DNA of 64,000 nucleotides from UBA4736 sp002404015 (GTDB taxonomy: Bacteria; Chloroflexota; Dormibacteria; Dormibacterales; Dormibacteraceae). How positions within the stretch are numbered: position 1 is the stretch's first letter; the number at the start of each line of letters is the position of its first letter. The stretch is from contig DAIOCN010000003.1 in assembly GCA_036747295.1 (NCBI GenBank), forward strand, positions 62,001-126,000, given 5' to 3'. Both the position numbers and the translations under genes were made by a program. Below the pieces are notes generated by a model. It worked only from the letters and a program-made list of their open reading frames with translations, made no database searches and was not told where the DNA came from. This document shows, piece by piece, positions 43,986 to 52,325 of the stretch.

Positions 43986-44873
43986 ATGAAGCTGCCGCCG
44001 ATGGCCCTCACCGCGCCCACGCTCTGCCCACGCTGCGATGCGCCGGCGATCATGACCGACCACTGCGTGCAGTGCGCCCTGCAGCTGCGCCAGTGCGGCG
44101 CCTGCCAGGGCACGGCGGGCCCGTTTGACCGCTTCTGCGGCTTCTGCGGCCACGAGATGATCCTGGGCGACCGCCGCTCTCCGGTCTGGCGGCTGTGGCT
44201 GCTGGCCGCCCTGGTCCCGCTGGCGGCGGGCATCCTTCTGGGCGCGCTCGGGTTCGGCGTCCCGGTGACACACGCCGTGGGCCGCTCGGTGGGGCTGATC
44301 CCGAAAGCAACCCCGGTGCCGGGCTCGATCAACTCCCTGCGCAGCCACACCCTGAGCTTCAGCTACTCGGTGCCCCGCGACTGGACCGCGGTGGACTACA
44401 CGCTCTCCAGCGACCCCGCGCGTGTCCTGCCATTCGTGATCGCGTCCCGTCTGAGCGCGGATGGGACCAAGGCGGCCGACGCCAAGGGGGAGCTCGCCGA
44501 CCTGAAGCCGCAGGGCACGGTCGTGGACCTCGGGCGGCCCGCGACCGACCTGTCGCTGGTCGCCCCTGACGACCCCAAGGCGGTCCTCACGTCGCGGGTC
44601 GCCCCGCTCGTGATCGCACCCCCGGCCGGGTCCAAGATCGAGGTGGTGCGCCAGGTCAAGTCGATCACTGTGGGCGGCCGGCCCGGAGCGGAAGTCGTGC
44701 TCAGGATCACGACCGGCACCATCGTCGTGTACACGGAGCGGGCGTTCGTCTACGCGCCGCTGGCCGGCGCTGCCGCAATGTTCCGGATGGAGGCGGTGGC
44801 GCCCGCCGCCGACTGGGAGGGAGGCGACGGCGACCGCGTGGAGGCCATTCTTCAGTCGATCAAGTTCGGCTAG
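43986..44873 (+). CDS. Membrane-anchored zinc-ribbon protein, function unknown
   Basis: Protein of 295 residues not assigned to a known enzyme. An N-terminal double zinc-ribbon carries CPRC, CVQC, CGAC and CGFC between about residues 14 and 56. One membrane helix (about 67-87) follows. The outer domain (about 105-295) starts SYSVPRDWTAVDYTLS, reminiscent of PsbP/DcrB-type domains found in surface or lipoproteins. The topology would leave the ribbon in the cytoplasm. It lies between rnj and the convergent nuclease-family gene. Confidence 0.7.
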   Translation: MKLPPMALTAPTLCPRCDAPAIMTDHCVQCALQLRQCGACQGTAGPFDRFCGFCGHEMILGDRRSPVWRLWLLAALVPLAAGILLGALGFGVPVTHAVGRSVGLIPKATPVPGSINSLRSHTLSFSYSVPRDWTAVDYTLSSDPARVLPFVIASRLSADGTKAADAKGELADLKPQGTVVDLGRPATDLSLVAPDDPKAVLTSRVAPLVIAPPAGSKIEVVRQVKSITVGGRPGAEVVLRITTGTIVVYTERAFVYAPLAGAAAMFRMEAVAPAADWEGGDGDRVEAILQSIKFG

Positions 44874-44883
44874 CAGCGGTCTG

Positions 44884-45744
44884 CTAGACCCGAAACCGAA
44901 GCTCGGCCAGCAGGCCGGCATGGTCCGACGAGATGCCGGGCGCGAGGATCGTCACCGCGTCGACCGCGACCTCGCCGCGGGTGAGCACCAGGTCAAGCCG
45001 CTGACCGGCCCAGGTCGGGCCGGCCTCGCCGGGGTGCCGGGCCGGCCAGGCGTCTGCCAAGGCGGCGGCCAGCAGGGCGGGGTAGGCGGGCGTAGCGCCG
45101 GCGCCTTTCGCCGCGTTCGAGTTGAAGTCGCCCGCGACAACCAGCGGGTCCTCCATCTCGGCCAGCACCGCCAGAAGCTCCTGGGCCTGGGCCAGCTGCA
45201 CCTCGGGCGAGAGGTCGTCCAGGTGGGTGTTGACGAACCAGGCCCCAGAGGCCTGCACGGCGCACCAGGAGCGGGCGACCCGCACCTCGCCCAGCATCGG
45301 GCTGGGGATAGTGTGGCCGGCCTGGAAGACGCCGTCCCGCGTCAGCCCGATCGCGGCCGTGGTCCTGGCCAGGATGGCGTTGGAGACCGCCAGGCGCGTC
45401 CGCCGCTGCGCCCAGGCCGGGGCCTCGAGGGCCATGGTGGGCGCCGCCGCGACCGGCCGATAGCCGGGCAGGCCGGCCAGGAGGAGGGGCAGGAAGTGGC
45501 ACGCGGTCCCGTCGCCGAAGTCCCAGGCTGCGACCTCCTGCAGGGCCACGACGTCCGGTGCGGCCCTGGCGATGATGGCCGCCAGGGCCGCCACTCGGCC
45601 TTCCGGGTCGGCTGAGCGCACCTCCGCCAGGGCCTCCCGTTCCGCGTGCAGGAAGGCCTCTCGGTCGGCGGCCAGGACGAGCGGCGCCAGGTCGGCGCCG
45701 AGGTACATGTTCTGGGTCAGGACGCTAGCGGTCCAGACGGCCAC
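44884..45744 (-). CDS. Endonuclease/exonuclease/phosphatase-family protein
   Basis: EEP-superfamily hydrolase of 286 residues. Catalytic motifs are visible in order: TQNMYLGADL, VALQEVAAW (metal-binding glutamate), FVNTHLDDL, VVAGDFNSN and C-terminal SSDHAGLLAEL (catalytic Asp-His). The substrate could be nucleic acid, phosphoinositide or another phosphodiester. No signal peptide is seen. GTG/ATG 45744 overlaps the upstream zinc-ribbon gene by 20 bases, so the two are cotranscribed. Confidence 0.82.
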   Translation of the reverse strand: MAVWTASVLTQNMYLGADLAPLVLAADREAFLHAEREALAEVRSADPEGRVAALAAIIARAAPDVVALQEVAAWDFGDGTACHFLPLLLAGLPGYRPVAAAPTMALEAPAWAQRRTRLAVSNAILARTTAAIGLTRDGVFQAGHTIPSPMLGEVRVARSWCAVQASGAWFVNTHLDDLSPEVQLAQAQELLAVLAEMEDPLVVAGDFNSNAAKGAGATPAYPALLAAALADAWPARHPGEAGPTWAGQRLDLVLTRGEVAVDAVTILAPGISSDHAGLLAELRFRV

Positions 45745-46021
45745 CGCACTCGACGCAGAAGCTGTGGCGCTGCAGGTTGTGGTAGCCGCAGTGGGGGCAG
45801 ATCAGCCGGCGCGGCGGCTCGGCGTCGACCCAGCGGTCGCGGTCCCGGCGGTACCAGGTGCCGTTCTCCGGCCCCAGCATCCACTCCCGGCCCTCGCCGT
45901 CCACGACGCGGAGGTCGCGGACCGCGACGCGGAAGCCGCGCGGATCCAGGCTGCCCGCTCGCCGCTCCCCGGCCAGCTGCCTGTACCTGGCCTCAGCTTG
46001 CGCGAATGGGTCCACTGCCAC
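45725..46021 (-). CDS. Small zinc-ribbon protein, function unknown
   Basis: Protein of about 98 residues. The N-terminal half, DPFAQAEARYRQLAGERRAGSL, resembles a SHOCT-like helical segment. A central segment has EWMLGPENGTWYRRDRDRWV, and the C-terminus is a zinc ribbon with CPHCG and CVECG. GTG 46021 is preferred because the upstream extension is unlike the rest. It is divergent from ftsK with an AT-rich CATATAAT element shared between the starts. No function can be assigned. Confidence 0.65.
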   Translation of the reverse strand: MAVDPFAQAEARYRQLAGERRAGSLDPRGFRVAVRDLRVVDGEGREWMLGPENGTWYRRDRDRWVDAEPPRRLICPHCGYHNLQRHSFCVECGGRLDR

Positions 46022-46029
46022 GCGGCCAG

Positions 46030-46039
46030 CATATAATCC
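46030..46039. promoter_or_regulatory. AT-rich element between the zinc-ribbon gene and ftsK
   Basis: CATATAATCC reads TATAAT toward ftsK (46033-46038; about 36-base leader to ATG 46075) and ATTATATG toward the minus-strand zinc-ribbon gene, where TATATG lies about 9 bases before GTG 46021. It could be a bidirectional -10. Confidence 0.4.
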
Positions 46040-46074
46040 GGCCAGAGCCCGCCTCCCGGCGGACCCGATCCAGC

Positions 46075-48363
46075 ATGCGTCGCACCACAGCCAGACCAAC
46101 GCGTCTCAGCACATCCTCGCGCCGGGCTCCCTCAGCTCGAAGCCGGCCGTCGGCGCGCGCCCGGGGCCGCAGGCGCTCCCAGCCGATCCTCACCCCCCGC
46201 CAGCTCCGGGAGGGCGGCGGCGTCCTGCTGGCCGGTTTCGGGGTGCTGGGCGTGGTTGCCATGGTGTTCGGCGGAGGGCCACTCCTGGAGGGACTCAAGC
46301 TGGCGATCCAGAACGCCTTCGGGGTGGGCTGGCCGATCCCGCTGGCGGCGGCCGTGATCCTGGGCGGGCTCTGGATCTGGCCCGATCCGGCGCCGCTGCG
46401 CAAGCTGGACGTGGCGGCGAGCCTGCTCGCCGGCCTGGCTCTGCTCGGCCTCCTGAGCCTGGGCTCCGCAAGGTCGGGCGGCAACACCGGCCGAGCCGTC
46501 GAGCTGCTTCTGGCGGGCTACGTCGGCGTCTACGGGGCGGCGGTCGTGCTCGGCCTGGCCCTGCTGCTGGGACTCATCGTGGCTTTTCATTTCAGCCCGG
46601 GTGCGGTCTTGATGCACACCGCGGCCGCGCTCCGGCTGGGCTACGCGGAGCGCAAGCGGATCGAGGGTCTGGTCCGGCCCCGGCCGAAGGGGGTGCGGGA
46701 GCAGCCGGCCAAGGCGCCTCTGCCGGCGCCCCTCAACGGGGCGGTGGCCGCAGTGGCGCCCGCGGCGGCGGCCCTGAACCCCGAGGCCTGGCTGCCGGAC
46801 CCCGACCCGATGGGTGAGGCCGTGCCGCCGCCCAGCGACGAGGACCGGCCGCCGCCGGAGCCCGACGAGCCGCGGCCCCCGATGCGGATAGTGGCGGATG
46901 TCGCGGAGGAGCTTCCCGACATCGACTGGAAGCTGCCGTCGGTCTCCCTGCTGGACAGCGTCACTGCCAAGAAGGAGCGGATGCAGGAGGAGATCAAACG
47001 CAACGTGAAGATCATCGAGAGCACGCTCTCGACCTTCGGCGTCCAGGCCCGCGTGGTCGGCGTCAACCCCGGACCGGCGGTCACGCAGTACGAGCTCCAG
47101 CCGGCCGCGGGGGTCCAGGTCAAGCGGATCGTCAGCCTCCAGAACGACCTCTCGCTGGCTCTGGCGGCCGCCCCCCTGCGGATCGAAGCGCCGATCCCCG
47201 GGAAGTCGGCGGTCGGGCTGGAGGTACCGAACAAGTCGGCCAGCCTGGTCACCATCCGGGAGGTGGTGGACTCGGTCGGCTTCCGGGCCGCCAGCCACAG
47301 CCTGGCGATCGCGATCGGCAACGACGTCTCCGGCCAGGCCATCGTGGGCGACCTGACCCGGATGCCCCACCTGCTCATCGCCGGCGCGACCGGCCAGGGC
47401 AAGAGCGTCTGCATCAACACCCTGATCGCCAGTCTTATCTTCCAGGCGACCCCCGAGCAGCTGCGGCTCGTCCTGATCGACCCCAAGCGTGTCGAGCTCA
47501 GCACGTACAACGGCCTGCCCCACCTGGCGGTGCCGGTGATCGTGGAGTCCCACCAGGCCTCGGCCGCGCTGCGCTGGGCGGTGGCCGAGATGGAGCGCCG
47601 CTACAAGATCCTGGCGGCCGAGGGCGTTCGCAGCATCCAGGTCTACAACGAGAAGGCCAACGCCCAGCGCGCCAAGGCGCTGCCGTACGTCGTGATCGTG
47701 ATCGACGAGCTGGCCGACCTCATGATGGTGGCCGCTGGCGAGGTGGAGGAGCTGGTCTGCCGGATCGCCCAGCTGGCGCGGGCGGTGGGAATCCACCTCG
47801 TGATCGCGACCCAGCGACCGTCGACCGACATCATCACCGGGCTCATCAAGGCCAACATCCCCTCCCGGATCGCGTTCGCGGTGGGCTCCCAGGTCGACAG
47901 CCGGGTGATCCTCGACTCGGGCGGCGCGGAGAAGCTGCTGGGGCGCGGCGACATGCTGTACCAGCCGATCAACGCCGGCAAGCCGAACCGGATCCAGGGC
48001 GCCTTCATCAGCGACCAGGAGGTGGAGAGCCTGGTCCGCTTCTGGCGCTCCCAGGGCGATCCCCACTACATGGAAGAGGTGCTCGAGGCGCACCAGACCG
48101 GGGAGTGGGCGGGCAACGAGGGTGGCGAGCGCAAGCTGGACACCCTGTTCGCGCGGTCAGCTCGCGCGGTGGCCGCCGAGGGCGGCGCCTCCGTCTCCCT
48201 GGTGCAGCGCAAGTTCAACGTCGGCTACTCGCGCGCCGGCCGCATCGTGGACCAATTGGCGGAGCACCGGGTGGTCGGCCCCTACCAGGGCAGCAAGTCG
48301 CGGGAGGTCCTTATGAACCTGCCCGACGTCGACGAGCTGCTGGAGAGGTTGGGACTCGAGTGA
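46075..48363 (+). CDS. ftsK: DNA translocase FtsK/SpoIIIE
   Basis: Septum-located ATPase that pumps DNA during chromosome segregation. The 762-residue protein has an Arg/Ser-rich cytoplasmic start, about four or five membrane helices (47-190), a Pro/Glu-rich linker, the alpha/beta motor with Walker A GATGQGKSVCIN and Walker B VIVIDELADLMM, and a C-terminal gamma winged helix (LVQRKFNVGYSRAGRIVDQL). ATG 46075 is chosen. The stop overlaps the RodZ-like gene as GTGA. Confidence 0.95.
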   Translation: MRRTTARPTRLSTSSRRAPSARSRPSARARGRRRSQPILTPRQLREGGGVLLAGFGVLGVVAMVFGGGPLLEGLKLAIQNAFGVGWPIPLAAAVILGGLWIWPDPAPLRKLDVAASLLAGLALLGLLSLGSARSGGNTGRAVELLLAGYVGVYGAAVVLGLALLLGLIVAFHFSPGAVLMHTAAALRLGYAERKRIEGLVRPRPKGVREQPAKAPLPAPLNGAVAAVAPAAAALNPEAWLPDPDPMGEAVPPPSDEDRPPPEPDEPRPPMRIVADVAEELPDIDWKLPSVSLLDSVTAKKERMQEEIKRNVKIIESTLSTFGVQARVVGVNPGPAVTQYELQPAAGVQVKRIVSLQNDLSLALAAAPLRIEAPIPGKSAVGLEVPNKSASLVTIREVVDSVGFRAASHSLAIAIGNDVSGQAIVGDLTRMPHLLIAGATGQGKSVCINTLIASLIFQATPEQLRLVLIDPKRVELSTYNGLPHLAVPVIVESHQASAALRWAVAEMERRYKILAAEGVRSIQVYNEKANAQRAKALPYVVIVIDELADLMMVAAGEVEELVCRIAQLARAVGIHLVIATQRPSTDIITGLIKANIPSRIAFAVGSQVDSRVILDSGGAEKLLGRGDMLYQPINAGKPNRIQGAFISDQEVESLVRFWRSQGDPHYMEEVLEAHQTGEWAGNEGGERKLDTLFARSARAVAAEGGASVSLVQRKFNVGYSRAGRIVDQLAEHRVVGPYQGSKSREVLMNLPDVDELLERLGLE

Positions 48364-49103
48364 CGCCGGCCCCGGGCACGCTGCTCGCCGAGGAGCGCGC
48401 CGCCCGTGGCCTCACCCTGGACCAGGCGGCGGCGGCGACGCGTATCCGCGCCCACCACCTGGCGGCCCTCGAGGCCGGCCGGCTGGAGGACCTGCCGGGA
48501 CCGGTCTACACCCGCGGCTACATGCGCGCCTACGCCGACTACCTGGGCCTGGACGGCGACCGGCTGCTGAGCGAGCTGGAGCCCGGTCCTATCCCGACCG
48601 GGCCCAGCCTCTCCATCGGCGGCGTGGCGCCCTCGCCGCCGCCTCCGGGCCTCGCCCTCACGGGCCCGGTGCTGGCCGGGGCCGGCCTCATCCTGCTCGC
48701 CCTCCTCTTCGGCCTGTACGCCTTCCGGCAGTTCGAGTCGCTCCGCCAGGACACGACAGCCACCCCCGCGCTGATCGCTCCGCCCATCGCGAGCCTCCCC
48801 CGGTTGGCGTCGGCCGCGCCGGTCGCCGCCGCGCCGGCCGCGCCGGCGCAGCCGGTGGCCCGGTACATCTCGGTGGTCCTCCACACGACGGACCAGGCCT
48901 GGATCTACGTCGAGGTTGACGGCAAGCCCTTCTATGGCCCCTCGGGCCGCTTCTTCGATGCCGGCGGCGAGGCGATCTTCATCGGCCGGAAGGTGAAGGT
49001 GACGAGCGGCAAGGCGGGGGCGACGCTGGTGACGCTGGACGGCGAGGACGTCGGGCCGTTAGGCGCAGGGGTGGTCACCCGCGAGTTCGCGGCCCAGAAT
49101 TGA
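48360..49103 (+). CDS. RodZ-like helix-turn-helix membrane protein
   Basis: Protein of 247 residues with an N-terminal HTH_25 domain (GTLLAEERAARGLTLDQAAAATRIRAHHLAALEAG), one membrane helix (about 100-122), an Ala/Pro-rich linker and a C-terminal DUF4115-like domain (VVLHTTDQAWIYVEVDG). This is the RodZ/YmfM arrangement; RodZ links MreB to the membrane in rod-shaped cells. The order ftsK-rodZ-pgsA-cinA-recA matches B. subtilis. GTG 48360 overlaps ftsK as GTGA. Confidence 0.85.
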   Translation: MTPAPGTLLAEERAARGLTLDQAAAATRIRAHHLAALEAGRLEDLPGPVYTRGYMRAYADYLGLDGDRLLSELEPGPIPTGPSLSIGGVAPSPPPPGLALTGPVLAGAGLILLALLFGLYAFRQFESLRQDTTATPALIAPPIASLPRLASAAPVAAAPAAPAQPVARYISVVLHTTDQAWIYVEVDGKPFYGPSGRFFDAGGEAIFIGRKVKVTSGKAGATLVTLDGEDVGPLGAGVVTREFAAQN

Positions 49104-49112
49104 GGCTGGCCC

Positions 49113-50186
49113 GTGAACCTGCCCAACCTGCTGACGGCCAGCCGGCTCCTCGCGATCCCGGTCCTGATGGTCTGTCTGTTCGGGCGCTTCCCGGGCCACG
49201 ACCAGTGGGCGGCCGGCATCTTCCTGGGCGCCTCGCTGACCGACACACTGGACGGCAACCTGGCCCGCTGGCAGGGAAAGGTCACCGAGCTGGGCAAGTT
49301 CCTGGACCCGCTGGCCGACAAGCTATTCATCCTCTCGGTCCTGATCGTCCTGCTGCAAGAGGCCGAGCTGGCGGCCTGGATCGTGCTGGTGATCTTCGGC
49401 CGCGAGCTCCTGATCACGGTCCTGCGCTCGGTCAGCGCCAGCCAGGGCCGGGTCATCTCGGCCACGCCCTGGGGCAAGACGAAGACCGTGTCCCAGGTGG
49501 GCGCGGTCTTCCTGTTGATCCTCCACCGCCCCTACCCGGCCCTGTCGTTCGCCGCTTACACGGCCATCTACCTGGCGGTCGTCTTCACCGTCCTCAGCGG
49601 CATCGACTACATGTGGCGCTTCCGGCATGTCTTCCAGCGGCTCGACCCCAGCTTCCTCACAGGCCTCGTCGCGGTGCCCACGGGGGGTGCTCCAGGCGCG
49701 GAGTCGCCGGTGGACCCGCTGGCCCGCCGCCTGGCCGAGGAGCTGGAGCGGACGGGCCGGACCGTTGCGGTCGCCGAATCCTGCACGGGGGGATTGCTGG
49801 CGGCGCTGATCACCGACCAGCCGGGCAGCTCGAGCTACTTCCTGGGCGGGGTGGTCGCCTACACGAACGATGTGAAACGCGACGTGCTGGGGGTGCCTTC
49901 CGATGACCTGGCTGTTCACGGCGCGGTGAGCGAGGAGGTGGCGCGGGCGATGGCGGAGGGGGTTCGCCGCGTTCTGGCGGCGGACATCGGGATCTCGGTC
50001 ACCGGGATCTCGGGCCCCGACGCCGACGGGACCTCCAAGCCGGTGGGCCTGACCTACCTCTGGGTGGCGTCCGGACAGGGCGGGGCGGGCCGCGTCTTCA
50101 ACTTCCGGGGTGACCGCTGGGCCAACCGCCGGCAGGCGGCCGAGGAGGCGCTCCGCCTACTGTTGGACGAGGCGGCCAAGGCTTGA
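49113..50186 (+). CDS. pgsA-pncC: Fusion of phosphatidylglycerophosphate synthase (PgsA) and nicotinamide-nucleotide amidase (PncC/CinA-C)
   Basis: A single 357-residue ORF joins two normally separate proteins. Residues 1-185 are PgsA, an integral membrane enzyme making phosphatidylglycerophosphate; the CDP-alcohol signature is perfect across DTLDGNLAR and GKFLDPLAD. After a ~20-residue linker, residues 205-357 are a CinA C-terminal domain that deamidates nicotinamide mononucleotide, with VAESCTGGLLAALIT, VVAYTNDVKR, HGAVSEEVA and SVTGISGPDADG. No stop or restart separates them. In most genomes pgsA and cinA are adjacent genes before recA, so this is a fusion of neighbours. GTG 49113 is the start. 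Confidence 0.9.
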   Translation: MNLPNLLTASRLLAIPVLMVCLFGRFPGHDQWAAGIFLGASLTDTLDGNLARWQGKVTELGKFLDPLADKLFILSVLIVLLQEAELAAWIVLVIFGRELLITVLRSVSASQGRVISATPWGKTKTVSQVGAVFLLILHRPYPALSFAAYTAIYLAVVFTVLSGIDYMWRFRHVFQRLDPSFLTGLVAVPTGGAPGAESPVDPLARRLAEELERTGRTVAVAESCTGGLLAALITDQPGSSSYFLGGVVAYTNDVKRDVLGVPSDDLAVHGAVSEEVARAMAEGVRRVLAADIGISVTGISGPDADGTSKPVGLTYLWVASGQGGAGRVFNFRGDRWANRRQAAEEALRLLLDEAAKA

Positions 50187-50211
50187 CAGCATCGAACAGT
50201 TGTTCGATACT
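50183..50211 (+). promoter_or_regulatory. recA promoter with LexA (SOS) box
   Basis: A near-consensus promoter has TTGACA at 50183-50188, a 17-base spacer and GATACT at 50206-50211. The spacer contains CGAACAGTTGTTCG (50193-50206), a full match to the Gram-positive/actinobacterial LexA box consensus. LexA bound here would occlude RNA polymerase, so recA should be SOS-induced. The -35 overlaps the stop of the pgsA-pncC gene. Confidence 0.88.
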
Positions 50212-50296
50212 TACCCCGGCTTAACAACCTGACTTGATCCCGCTCAGTCGCAGCACGAGACTCAGCAAAACATCCAACTAGGAGGCACACCGCGTA

Positions 50297-51352
50297 GTGG
50301 AGAAGGAAAAGGCACTCAGCACGGCCATCCAGCAGATCGAGCGCAGCTACGGTAAGGGCGCGATCATGAAGCTCGGCGAGTCGATGGCGGGACGGGAGAT
50401 CAGCGTCATCCCCACCGGCTCGCTCCCGCTCGACCTGGCGCTCGGCGTCGGCGGCGTGCCGCGCGGCCGGGTGGTCGAGATCTACGGCCCCGAGTCGGCC
50501 GGCAAGACCACCGTCGCGCTGCACGTGATCGCCGAGGCCCAGAAGCTGGGCGGCGTGGCCGCGTTCGTTGACGCCGAGCACGCACTCGACCCCATCTACG
50601 CCTCCCGGCTTGGCGTCAACATCGACGAGCTTCTCATCAGCCAGCCGGACACCGGCGAGCAGGCGCTGGAGATCGTCGAGGTGCTCGTCCGCAGCGGCGC
50701 GGTCGACGTCATCGTCATCGACTCGGTAGCGGCCCTGGTCCCCAGGGCCGAGATCGAGGGCGAGATGGGCGACACCCACGTCGGCCTCCAGGCCCGGCTC
50801 ATGTCCCAGGCCCTGCGCAAGCTGACGGCCGTCATCTCCAAGTCGAACACCAGCGTGATCTTCATCAACCAGCTGCGCGAGAAGGTGGGGATCATGTTCG
50901 GCAACCCGGAGACCCAGCCCGGCGGCCGGGCGCTCAAGTTCTACTCCTCGGTGCGTCTCGACATCCGCAAGGTGGAGGTCATCAAGTCGGGCCTCGACAG
51001 CATCGGCAACCGGGTGAAAGTCAAGGTCGTCAAGAACAAGGTGGCCCCACCGTTCCGCTCCGCCGAGTTCGACATCCTCTTCAACGAAGGCATCTCCCGC
51101 GAGGGCGCCCTCATCGACGCCGCAACCGAGTACAACATTGTCGAAAAGAGCGGCACCTGGATGTCGTACGGCGAGGTCCGCCTTGGTCAGGGCCGAGAGA
51201 ACGTGCGCAACTACCTGCGCGAGAACCCGACGCTCTCCGCCGAGATCGAGGCCAAGGTTCGCGAGAAGGCGGCCGGCCTGGCAACTATGCCGCTCCGCAC
51301 CTCGGCCAGCATCCGCACGGGCGCCGGCCTGGGCGAGGAGCCGGAAGAGTAG
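50297..51352 (+). CDS. recA: Recombinase RecA
   Basis: ATP-dependent DNA strand-exchange protein and LexA co-protease, 351 residues. It has Walker A GPESAGKTTVALH, VDAEHALDP, VIVIDSVAALVP, and the L2 region INQLREKVGIMFGNPETQPGGRALKF. GTG 50297 has AGGAGG 11 bases upstream (50280-50285). The leader from the promoter is about 80 bases. It is controlled by the LexA box at 50193 and followed by recX. Confidence 0.97.
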   Translation: MEKEKALSTAIQQIERSYGKGAIMKLGESMAGREISVIPTGSLPLDLALGVGGVPRGRVVEIYGPESAGKTTVALHVIAEAQKLGGVAAFVDAEHALDPIYASRLGVNIDELLISQPDTGEQALEIVEVLVRSGAVDVIVIDSVAALVPRAEIEGEMGDTHVGLQARLMSQALRKLTAVISKSNTSVIFINQLREKVGIMFGNPETQPGGRALKFYSSVRLDIRKVEVIKSGLDSIGNRVKVKVVKNKVAPPFRSAEFDILFNEGISREGALIDAATEYNIVEKSGTWMSYGEVRLGQGRENVRNYLRENPTLSAEIEAKVREKAAGLATMPLRTSASIRTGAGLGEEPEE

Positions 51353-51378
51353 ACACGGCGAAGGCGGCCCCCGACGCG

Positions 51379-51786
51379 TTGGCGGTCGCGCTCCGGCTGC
51401 TCGGCGTCCGCGCCCACTCGCGGAGCGAGCTCAGGTCGAAGCTCCGTCGCAAGGGCTGCGCCCCGGACGCGATCGAGGCCGCGGTCGAGCGGCTGGCCGG
51501 CCAGGGCTACCTGGACGACGCGGCCTTCGCCGAGTCGCTGGTGAGCCGGCGCTCGGCCAGCCGCGGGCCGGGCGCGATCGCGGGCGAGCTGGCGGCGAAG
51601 GGGATCGACCGGGAGACCGCGCGGGCCGCGCTGGCCGGCACGGACCGGGAGGCGCAGCTGGAGGCCGCTCTGCGGCTGGCCGGGCGGGCGGGGTCGCGGG
51701 ACAGCCGCGTCCTGGCAGGCCGGCTGATCCGGCGCGGCTTCGATTGGGACGTGGTCCGCGAGGCCTGCCGCCAGGCGAAGACCTAA
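51379..51786 (+). CDS. recX: RecA regulator RecX
   Basis: Modulator of RecA filaments, about 135 residues of three-helix repeats. It shows ALRLLGVRAHSRSELRSKLRRKG, LAGQGYLDDAAFAESLV and the C-terminal LIRRGFDWDVVREACR, the RecX pattern. TTG 51379 is the first canonical codon; a few more residues could lie upstream. It is cotranscribed with recA. Confidence 0.88.
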   Translation: MAVALRLLGVRAHSRSELRSKLRRKGCAPDAIEAAVERLAGQGYLDDAAFAESLVSRRSASRGPGAIAGELAAKGIDRETARAALAGTDREAQLEAALRLAGRAGSRDSRVLAGRLIRRGFDWDVVREACRQAKT

Positions 51787-51797
51787 CGCTTCCGGTC

Positions 51798-51846
51798 CCC
51801 GAGATGCCGCGACAGGAGGACCCCTCCCTCCGCCTGCGGGCGGAGG
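51798..51846 (+). repeat. 49-base dispersed repeat, copy 2 (after recX)
   Basis: CCCGAGATGCCGCGACAG through TGCGGGCGGAGG matches the minus-strand copy at 30316-30364 at 45 of 49 positions with no gaps. It lies 12 bases after the recX stop and is intergenic here, whereas copy 1 is coding. Confidence 0.75.
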
Positions 51847-51906
51847 AATAGCTGACACGCGGAGTGTTGCAACCACTCGGGGACCAGACAACCTAACTCA
51901 ACAGAG

Positions 51907-52092
51907 CCAAGACGCGGCGGGAAGGCCTGGCTCCGCCAGGCCGTCTGAGTCCCGAATACAAGACGCGCACCAACACGTAAGTCGACAAAGGGAGGAAGGG
52001 TACTGGGGAGGAACCGGAGGTTCCTCCCCAGCCAGCGGCCAAGACGCGGCGGGAAGGCCTGGCTCCGCCAGGCCGTCTGAGTCCCGAATACA
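51907..52092 (+). repeat. 132-base tandem repeat (copies left of the gap)
   Basis: A unit beginning CCAAGACGCGGCGGG at 51907 recurs at 52039, a 132-base period. Each unit carries GGCCTGGC-TCC-GCCAGGCC (51924-51942) and a 13-base perfect stem CTGGGGAGGAACC/GGTTCCTCCCCAG (52003-52031). The second unit runs into the N gap at 52093. No coding potential is seen. The structured, recurring unit could be a mobile or RNA-encoding repeat. Confidence 0.85.
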
Positions 52093-52192
52093 NNNNNNNN
52101 NNNNNNNNNNNNNNNNNNNNNNNNNNNNNNNNNNNNNNNNNNNNNNNNNNNNNNNNNNNNNNNNNNNNNNNNNNNNNNNNNNNNNNNNNNNN
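52093..52192. other. Assembly gap (100 N)
   Basis: Exactly 100 unknown bases lie inside the tandem repeat array. The round size suggests a default scaffold gap of unknown true length, probably hiding more repeat units. Confidence 0.97.
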
Positions 52193-52292
52193 AGACGCGC
52201 AGCAACACGTAAGTCGACAAAGGGAGGAAGGGTACTGGGGAGGAACCGCAGGTTCCTCCCCAGCCGTAAACCGCAGGTTGCTCCCCAGCCGT
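52193..52292 (+). repeat. 132-base repeat (partial copy right of the gap) and a 25-base duplication
   Basis: The right half of the 132-base unit resumes with AGACGCGCAGCAACACG and its CTGGGGAGGAACC hairpin (52235-52263, loop GCA). It is followed by an imperfect duplication of ACCGCAGGTT(C/G)CTCCCCAGCCGTAA, showing local slippage or duplication next to the rny terminator. Confidence 0.8.
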
Positions 52293-52320
52293 AAAAAAAA
52301 GGGAGGCCGAGAGGCCTCCC
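52293..52320 (-). terminator. Intrinsic terminator of rny
   Basis: On the minus strand GGGAGGCC (52320-52313), loop TCTC, GGCCTCCC (52308-52301) and eight T residues (52300-52293) form a strong terminator just after the rny stop. On the plus strand the hairpin is followed by TTCTTCTATTTT and may also stop recX transcription. Confidence 0.92.
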
Positions 52321-52325
52321 TTCTT

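Noticed and set aside
51907..52268. The tandem repeats as a possible CRISPR array
   Set aside because: Whole 132-base units repeat with no variable spacers, and no cas genes are nearby.
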